Part shown: positions 56,850 through 64,000 of the stretch, in pieces
Layout: every line of letters starts with the position of its first letter
How positions within the stretch are numbered: the stretch's first letter is position 1
From: Hyparrhenia diplandra
Lineage: Eukaryota > Streptophyta > Magnoliopsida > Poales > Poaceae
Assembly (NCBI GenBank): GCA_015847255.1
Contig: JADLZK010009250.1
Span: forward strand, 124,001 to 188,000
Direction of reading: 5' to 3'
Length of the DNA stretch: 64,000 nucleotides
Notes under the pieces: model-generated
Databases searched by the model: none
What the model was told of the DNA's origin: nothing
Seen by the model: the letters and a program-made list of their open reading frames with translations, nothing else
Translations under genes and position numbers: made by a program

Positions 56850-59800
56850 TTTCCCTTAACCCCATGTTGGCTACGTGTTCCGCAAACACTTTGGGCGGTA
56901 AGCCTTTTGTGAGAGGATCCGCAAGCATCCATTCGGTGCTTATGTGCTCAAGATTTATTACGTGATCCCGGATTTTATCCTTCACAACATGGTACTTTAT
57001 GTCAATGTGTTTGGCGGCACCACTTGACCTATTGTTGTGAGCATACTCTATTGCCGGATTATTATCACAATGTCATTGGTCCATGGATGTCATTGACCAC
57101 TTTCAAACCGGGTCGGAATTTCTTTAGCCAATTCACCGCCTCGTCGCCTCATAGCAAGCTACAAACTCGGCATACATAGTGGAGTTTGTAGTAACCTTTG
57201 TTTAGAGCTTTTGCACGATATTACTCCTTTTGCGAGAGTAAACATGTATCCAGGATGTAGACTTTCTATCATCTCCTCGCATAATCAGTCCGAATATCCC
57301 AAAATCTTTAGGGAGTCGGATCTTACAGACGTTAGCATGAGGCCTTTTTTCCTTGAAATAGCGCAAGACTTTCTTTACTAATCCCAAAGTGTGCAATATC
57401 CGGATTACTTTGAAATCGCCAAGCAACCCGGTTACATAAGCCAAGTCCGGGGCGCGTGCATACTTGAGCATCTTGTAAGCTTCCGACGGTGAAGCATATG
57501 GAACCCTTTTCATTTGGTTGAGCTTGTATTGGTTCCCTGAAAATCCCCATATTTCTCGCCCTTGACTATGGGTGCAGGTGAAGGTCTACTTTTATGCATA
57601 TTGAATTTCTCTAAGACCTTTTCGGTGTATGCCTTTTGAGATAGCCCCAATACCCCTTTTCTTCTATCTCGGTGAATTTCTATGCCCAAAACAAAAGAAG
57701 CTTCACCAAGATCTTTCATGTCAAACTTTGAGGACAAAAATCTTTTTGTTTGTCGATAGATTCATATCACTACATGCAAGTAGAATATCATCCACGTATA
57801 GGACTAGGAAAATGTATTTCCCATTTTTAAACTTTGCATAGACACGGTTGTCCTCGACATTTGCTTTAAACCCAAAATTCTTTATAGTTTTGTCAAACTT
57901 CAAGTACCATTGTCTTCAAGCCACGCTTTAAGCCATAAATAGATTTTTTTAGGCGACATCCCATCTTTTCTTTGCCTTCTACGACAAAACCCTTAGGCTG
58001 TGCTGTGTAGGCATTCTCCTCCAAGTCCCCATTTAGGAATGCCGTCTTTACATCCATCCGATGTAACTCTAAATCAAAGTGTGCCACCAATGCCATTATT
58101 ATTCTAAAAGAATCCTTACATGAGACCGGAGAAAAGGTCTCGGTGTAATCAATTCCCTCTCTTTGCGTAAAGCCTTTAGCCACAAGTCGCGCTTTATATC
58201 TTTCTACCTTCCCTTGGGAGTCACGTTTTATTTTGTAGACCCATTTACGACCCTACTGTTTTTGGCTCCTTTAGGAATATCCGCTAGGTCCCAAACATCA
58301 TTGGAACTCATAGATCGCATTTCTTCTTTCATGGTCTGTTGGCATTTCTTAACGCAAATGTAAAGAGTTCATAAGCACACGGAAATGCCATTGTAGCTTT
58401 CACCGGGAAGTATTCGAGGTATCGTATTTCCACGGGGAAGGCATTGTGCAAGGTCTCTAATAGAAAGATGGACAAGATAACACGATCAGTATAATAGACC
58501 AAGGTTCATACTTGAGGGGATGGACAGGGTAGGTAAAGGATAACTTGACACACACACTCGAGCAATCTCAAGGATAAAGAAAACCCTAAACTAGAGCAAG
58601 GCGTATCCTATATAGTTGTGCAAAGAACAAGTTAATGATCATACAAGATATAAGGACAGAGGTAGATGGACGGGGAGATGCCCGAGGTGGGTGCGCCCAA
58701 ACCGATAGACACTTTCGTAACTCCTACTCTATACCCGGGACGTGGAGGAGTACAAGAGACGGACAGGGCTGTCACCACCTGCCGCCTACCTCACTACCCG
58801 TAGGGCACCGACATATCGAAGGCTCCCGTGCACCGGGCTCCATGCCCGCGTGCACTAAGGAACTACCCATACCCCCATGGACTCGACCCTACGGATCAAC
58901 GAGCAAGAATATGGGCAAACCCGAAGGTAATGACAGCACCGCCATCTAAACTCCATGTTATAAATGTATGAATGATTAAGCACAAGTTCTATATGATGGA
59001 ATCATAACATAGAAACTACTGACCTAGTTCATATGCAATGATTATATCATGAGGAACTATACTCTAGTTCTATAGAACAACTATAATGATAGTAAGAACA
59101 AGAACAATGATGAAGAACATGAAGAACAATGAATTGCTCATACCAAGTATCTCCATGTTGATCTTGATCTTCTATTACATCTTGCCAAGCTCCTAGCTCT
59201 AACCAATAAAAGTAAAAGATACAAGTGTGGAGGGAGAGGCTCTTGTGTGGTGTGTGTTGAGAATGGATCCCTTCCCATCTATTAATACACATGAGAGGTC
59301 GGTTTTGTCACTAATTTAGGAAAGCACCTACGGAAACCGCCTATGCATGTCGGCATGCAACCGCCGTAAAAGGGCGGTGCGATTTGGTGGAACCGCCCGG
59401 TCCGTGGGACCCACTCCCGATCCGGCCGGATCGGGCCCGCCCCTCTCGCGACCGCCTTTTGGCGTGTGGGCTTGTGGGCGGTCCACATCGTTAATTGCCG
59501 AGTGCTTTGGTCCACTTGTTCTTTGAAGTGGGCTTTCTCTATTTCTCTTGGTTGCGCATTTCTAGAATGTGTGTTCAGCAAGGCGCTTTCTTCTTTACTT
59601 CATGCATTTACACTTGTTTCCAATGTTTGTCTTGCAAAACATGTTTACTCGAGAAACAAGTGGAACTAGGTCATAGCATATGTATATGTGTCATAAGTAT
59701 GCTTGTTTCTCCGGATTTAGATAAAAATTGGCGGTATAAAATGGTCGATAACGACCGCCAACAATGGCTTCTAACCACTTTGACACGTGATTGCCAGCGA

Positions 59801-61560
59801 TGGCTTCTTCATATGAGGCGGGTTCACCTTCCATATGAAAGTCTTCAATATTATAAACTTCATAGTCAATAGGTATAGCTGACCTTTCGACTCTCTCGAG
59901 ACCTTCTAGGGGCCTCCTTATTTGGCACATCTTCTATTTGAGGCTGGTGTTGCTCCCCCTCATGTGCGGCAACAGTTTCATTAGGTTCCTGATTAACATG
60001 TTCCTCATTTTCTTCTGTTGTTACCACAGGAGGAACAATAACGTGTTCTTACGCCACGATGTCTTGCATTGCCGGTGCGTAAAAGCGGCGGGTAGCTCGA
60101 AGAATGGCTCTTGAATTATAGGATTGGGCGCACACACCCGCTTTTCTTCAAGATCAATCTTTCGAGCTGCCATGCTCCCCCTTATCATTTCATTCTCTAG
60201 AAAAATAGCATGTCTTGTCTCTACAAACTTTGTAAGTCTGTCAGGGAAAGAGAAACGAAAACCTTTCGACCTTCGGGATAGCTAATAAAATGGCAACTTC
60301 TTGTTTTGGGATCAAGCTTCCCAATATTTGGGTTGAACACTTTAGCCTCAGCAGGACACCCCCCACACGTAGGTGGTTTAGTGAAGGCACCCTTCCTGTC
60401 CATAATTCATACGGGGTTTTGGGCACCGATTTGCTTGGTACTCTATTGAGAATATGAATGACGGTTTTTAACGCCTCCATCCACAAACTCAATGGTAAGG
60501 TAGAGTAACTCATCATACCGCACACCATATCCATTAGGGTACGGTTACGCCTTTCAGCTACTCCATTTTGCTGAGGTTCACCTGGCGTGGAATACTGGTG
60601 GGCAACTATATCGTTTTCCTGTAGAAACCTTGCAAAAGGTCTAGGAACTTGACCATACGGGTATGCCGACCGTAGTACTCCCCGTGTGATCGGATCGGAC
60701 TACTTTAATCTTTCAGTTGTGTTGATTTTCAACTTCAGCTTTAAATACTTTAAATTTATCCAATGCTTCTTATCTTTCTTTAATTGGATAAATGTAGCCA
60801 AACCGAGAGTAGTCGATACGTGAATGTAATGAACGAGTCATAGCCATCCACACTCTTTATAGGAAAAGGACCACAAATGTCGGTATGAATGATCTCTAAT
60901 ATTCTCAAGCTTCGTTTGGGATTCTTTTTAATTTGCTTTACATACTTTTCTTTTATGCAATCTATGCATTGCTCTAAGTCCGAGAACTCTAAAGGAGGAA
61001 GAATATCATTCTTTACTAGTTTTTCTATTCTCCCCTCGAAATATGGCCTAAACGACGAGTGCCATAATTTTGCCGTTGCATTTGGAGTTCGCTTTTTTTT
61101 CTATTTTCATTTGTAGACGAGGCTCGCCATCGGTTACATCACATATGGAATTCACATTTTCACATAGCGATAACATATATATAATAGGTCTTGTCTCGAA
61201 GGCAAGACCAACACAAATATCATTAAATCAAATGGCACATTTGCCATGTCCAAAATTATAGGTAAAACCTGAATCATCCAACTTAATAACACTTATTAAG
61301 TTTTCTTTGCGATGTAGAAACATAAAAAACATCTTTCAAAAGAAGAATGTAGCCACTTGGTAACTTTAGTGCTACATCGCCAATAGCCTCCATCGCAGCT
61401 TCACCTCCATTTGCAACACTAATGGAACTTTCTCTTTTTAGCTTAGTTCTCGTCGAAAAGGAATCCTTGTAAAGAATTAGCAACATGAATTGTTGCACCG
61501 AATCGAGGAAACCATGTAGACTTTGAAAATCAGTACATCTGAGGGGATTCATTTACAAAT
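56850..61560 (-). pseudogene. Copia pol (protease, integrase, reverse transcriptase, RNase H), decayed and interrupted
   Basis: The minus strand shows, in order: protease-end motifs (SGYILLLKDVFYV, about 61320), integrase C-terminal part (TVIHILNRVPSKSVPKTPYE, about 60460), RT (GIDYTETFSPVS, about 58150; MDVKTAFLNGDLEE, about 58040; LVLYVDDILLAC, about 57790; FDMKDLGEASFVLGIEI, about 57700) and the RNase H end (ADPLTKGLPPKVFAEHVANM, about 56890). Frame shifts and stops split the frame. A solo LTR sits inside the RT at 58337-59763. The element is not expected to move on its own. Confidence 0.85.
58337..59763 (+). mobile_element. Solo LTR (1427 bp) nested in the Copia reverse transcriptase
   Basis: It starts TGTTGGCATTTCTTAACGC and ends CGACCGCCAACA. 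The right flank ATGGC matches the left flank ATGGTC apart from one extra T. Removing it rejoins the RT sequence KWLEA to MKEEMRSM. No internal region is present, so it is a solo LTR of another, probably Gypsy-type, family. The strand is arbitrary. Confidence 0.82.
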
Positions 61561-61569
61561 GAAATTATG

Positions 61570-62490
61570 TTCTCACCTTTCTTTGCCATGATGCTCTTTA
61601 AGTAGCCAACGATTCGGTCTTGTGATGACCGGCTTCCCACGATGCCAAAGACTCGTCACCTTCCCTGTTGCTTTTCTTTGTTCTTTGTTGTTGTTCTTGT
61701 GGCTTATGGTGCACGGGACCTTTCTTTGAGGGAGAGCCGGGATTAAAGGACTTTTTACCCTTGTTGTTGTTGCCTTTAAGGTAGTTCGGATGACCACCTT
61801 GTTGGCCATTTATCCTTAGCTCCTCATCAACAAGCGTGCAATGAGCTTGTCTAAGTCCCATTTCTCGTGCCGCATGTTGTAGTTGATCACAAAGTTGTCA
61901 TACTCTTTTAGGCAAGGAAGCAAAAACAAAGTGGATTAGGAGTGCGGGTTGTATCTCCGGATCCATTGCTTTTCGACTTGTTTGCCAAGTGACTCATCTT
62001 ATGGATGTGATCACGTATGCCACCACGTATACTTTTCATTTGTCAACTGCTTGAACAAATGGGTGGCATACACCTTGGAGGAGCCGATGAGGCGGTTCTT
62101 GATCCTCTCAAAGGTACTCTATGGTAGTGTCACACTTTTCAATTGAGACTACGATAGCGGGTTCAATTGTGTTTTCAATCACAAAGACAACATTTCTTGT
62201 TGTCACTGAGCCATCTACCACGCTTTATGTCATATGACATCCGGACGAGAGCAAAGTTCCTCTTTCCCTTTTCCAATGCATCATCACTTTCACTAGTCTC
62301 ACGCACAGGTTCCACGGGCTCACGTGGGACACAATTCGTTGCGCACCGGTCAACTTCGATAACGAAAAGGCCAAGTCAATCTTTCTTTTTCATTCCGGAT
62401 AGTTGTCTCCTTTCGGTGCGGGATCTTGTCGATTATGCCCATCAAGGAAGAAGCGCTGAAATCACAATTCGGATAAGTGAGAACAATTAA
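61570..62490 (-). pseudogene. Copia gag region, decayed
   Basis: The minus strand encodes the gag core in pieces: KEYDNFVINYNMRHEKWDLD (about 61880), MSHLANKSKAMDPE (about 61990), GSSKVYATHLFKQLTNEKY (about 62060) and GGHPNYLKGNNNKGKKS (about 61770). Frame shifts separate them. No intact zinc knuckle (CX2CX4HX4C) was found. Confidence 0.75.
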
Positions 62491-63556
62491 ACAACATAAT
62501 AATTGCCATTACATGGAACTCTTTTTATGTATTAAATCTACATCACCATTAGGCGTAAATAGAAATAACACATGCATATTATAACACTGTTATTATCAAC
62601 GTTGGTCGAGAAAAAATAACAATATTATAACCATCTCAAAACTTTAATTCTTAAAATCAAATTCTCTCGTTGGTTCGAATTTAATTAAAAGAAATAAACA
62701 ACTTATCATACGCCAGCGAGAAACATTCATAAACCTCATAATTCTATTTTCCGTAAACACATGAAATACTACTATTCTCTAAACAAAATATGGTTGGACA
62801 AAATTGCTTAGAGATATGCATTAAACTCAAATCAAAATTCATTAAATATTCATCAAGTATTTTGGAAAATAGAAAAAGAAAAAATGTCTTGTCTTTGTTA
62901 TGGGCGAGGCGACGAATTAGTCCACGGACCGCTTTCGGCCCGTGGTCGACTTCGCCCACCGCCCCGCATGGGCCAAAACAGCGGAGCCCGGCTAGGGAGC
63001 CCGGCGGCTGGCTGGCGTTCGATCTAGGTCGAGGAGGGTAGCGACCACCTCAGCCAGCCGGATCGGCCGGGCCGCACCCATCTCTTGTCTCCCTCCCTTT
63101 TTCTCGTCAAAGCGGCGAGAGTCCGCCCATGGCGGATCGGAGGAAGACGAAATGGCGTCGGTGTCGATACCGTTTCTTGGCGAGTGCGCTCGCCCGTGGC
63201 TGGCGAAGCGCCACCGTCGGTAGCCGGACAACGATGATGCCACGCTGCGCGCTCGCAACCGAGGAACTTCGACTGCCGCGGGCGGCGGTCCGTCCCACAC
63301 CGGCGGCGACACAACTCTCGCACCTTGCCGGCGTGGAGGTGTCCGGTAGGCCCCTCCTTTCTTTCTATTAGGTGAGAAAGTCCCCGATCCGAAAAGGGGT
63401 CGGATGATTTGCAACTTTCCCGACCGAATCGGTTGATTTCTTTCGATTTGAAATCGGTTGATCTTTCTTGACCCAATCGGATCAACAACTATGGATTCCA
63501 TTCATTTTTCTTTCCACGATCTAGATGCACATGCTAGATAGGCTCGCGGATACCAT
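62491..63556 (-). other. Copia internal leader between gag and the 5' LTR
   Basis: An AT-rich part (62491-62890) is followed by a GC-rich part (62900-63350) with open frames on both strands but no recognised protein. It probably corresponds to the untranslated leader, or to a captured sequence. The primer-binding site lies at its right end. Confidence 0.5.
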
Positions 63557-64000
63557 TGTTAGACTAAAAGGATCACTAGCGGTGCATCCGGGACGAGGTA
63601 CATCCATAGAAACATCAAGAACAACAAGTAGTAACCCTAGAGAAACGATCTACAGAGAGGAGAGGGATGTGGAGTAGGATGGGATGCAAACCATCGAGGT
63701 CTTGGCGGGGGACAGAGGATCTTGACCCGAGGCGAGGCGGTGTTGGAGTCCCCCATCGGTCTTCTCCGCACTAGGCGGCGACGGTCGGTGATGAGGAAGT
63801 CGGTGCAAAGGGCGGCGGCGACGGCGTGGAGGCACTTCCGTCACTTGCTGCGCACCCATGACGGTCGGATTAGGGTTTGTAGGTGGGGAGAGTGGCGGCC
63901 GTCAACTCGTGAGCGATGTTGCGGCCCCCACCTCTCTTTTTATTTCATGTGTGACGGGGCCCTCCAACCATAGATGGGTTGGGCTCCCCGATCGGGCGTG
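63557..64000 (-). repeat. 5' LTR of the Copia element, partial
   Basis: It matches the complete LTR at 56122-56630 from TGTTAGACTAAAAGG to GGGTTGGGCTCCCCGATCGG with small differences. About 65 bp are missing beyond the window edge. Confidence 0.9.

Larger units (their letters stand above)
56122..64000 (-). mobile_element. Copia-type LTR retrotransposon, minus strand, truncated by the window edge
   Basis: The 3' LTR is 56122-56630 and the 5' LTR starts at 63557 and runs off the window. Both begin TGTTAGACTAAAAGGATCAC on the plus strand; the complete copy ends CAATCTAACA. Next to the 5' LTR the minus strand reads ATGGTATCCGCGAGCC, resembling the initiator-Met tRNA primer site. Next to the 3' LTR it reads AAGGGGAGAA, the purine tract. 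The interior codes gag-protease-integrase-RT-RNase H, in Copia order. The second target duplication is outside the window. Confidence 0.92.

Noticed and set aside
1..64000. CRISPR array, phage, plasmid or bacterial operon
   Set aside because: No regularly spaced short repeats, no polycistronic genes and abundant spliceosomal introns. The window is plant nuclear DNA.

Overview
This window is plant nuclear DNA from a grass, most likely rice or a close relative (Oryza/Oryzeae). The signs are long genes with many GT-AG introns, GC-rich first exons, intergenic space packed with Stowaway-type MITEs, Helitrons with ends typical of grass genomes, a tRNA-derived SINE, and proteins that read like cereal orthologues. 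There is no prokaryotic gene organisation and no CRISPR array.

Five host genes can be built exon by exon. (1) 1184-12185, plus: a 17-exon HECT E3 ubiquitin ligase of the UPL3/KAKTUS type, about 1884 aa once ten single-base indels are allowed for. (2) 16045-16645, plus: a two-exon, 155-aa heavy-metal-associated isoprenylated protein (HIPP) ending in a CSVM CaaX box. (3) 17934-23340, minus: a six-exon prostaglandin-E-synthase-2-like protein with a glutaredoxin-type CPFC motif. (4) 30349-40632, plus: an L-type lectin receptor kinase whose kinase domain is split by an 8.1-kb intron. (5) 46566-55255, plus: a 12-exon purple acid phosphatase of the PAP27 type with a 5.7-kb first intron. They are unrelated in function: a degradation enzyme, a metal-binding adaptor, a redox protein, a surface receptor and a secreted phosphatase.

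The rest is largely transposons, many with clear ends and target-site duplications (TSDs). About 20.7-28 kb holds three Helitron-like elements (two stacked end to end). It also holds a hAT element, carrying a Mutator-like element that itself holds a foldback, lying 40 bp upstream of the PGES2-like start codon. The intron of the lectin kinase holds a solo LTR, a foldback, a hAT element interrupted by a short LTR retrotransposon, and a SINE. From 56.1 kb to the window end lies a decayed Copia retrotransposon on the minus strand, broken by a nested solo LTR and cut off by the window edge.

Local duplications also stand out: the HIPP promoter is duplicated, a UPL3 splice acceptor with 30 bp of exon is duplicated, and exon 4 of the PGES2-like gene has a decayed tandem copy. 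Four of the five genes carry single- or two-base frame breaks, mostly in homopolymers, with all splice sites intact. This pattern points to sequencing or assembly error rather than gene death. I saw no convincing undescribed biological system; the interest lies in the nested insertions and duplications.
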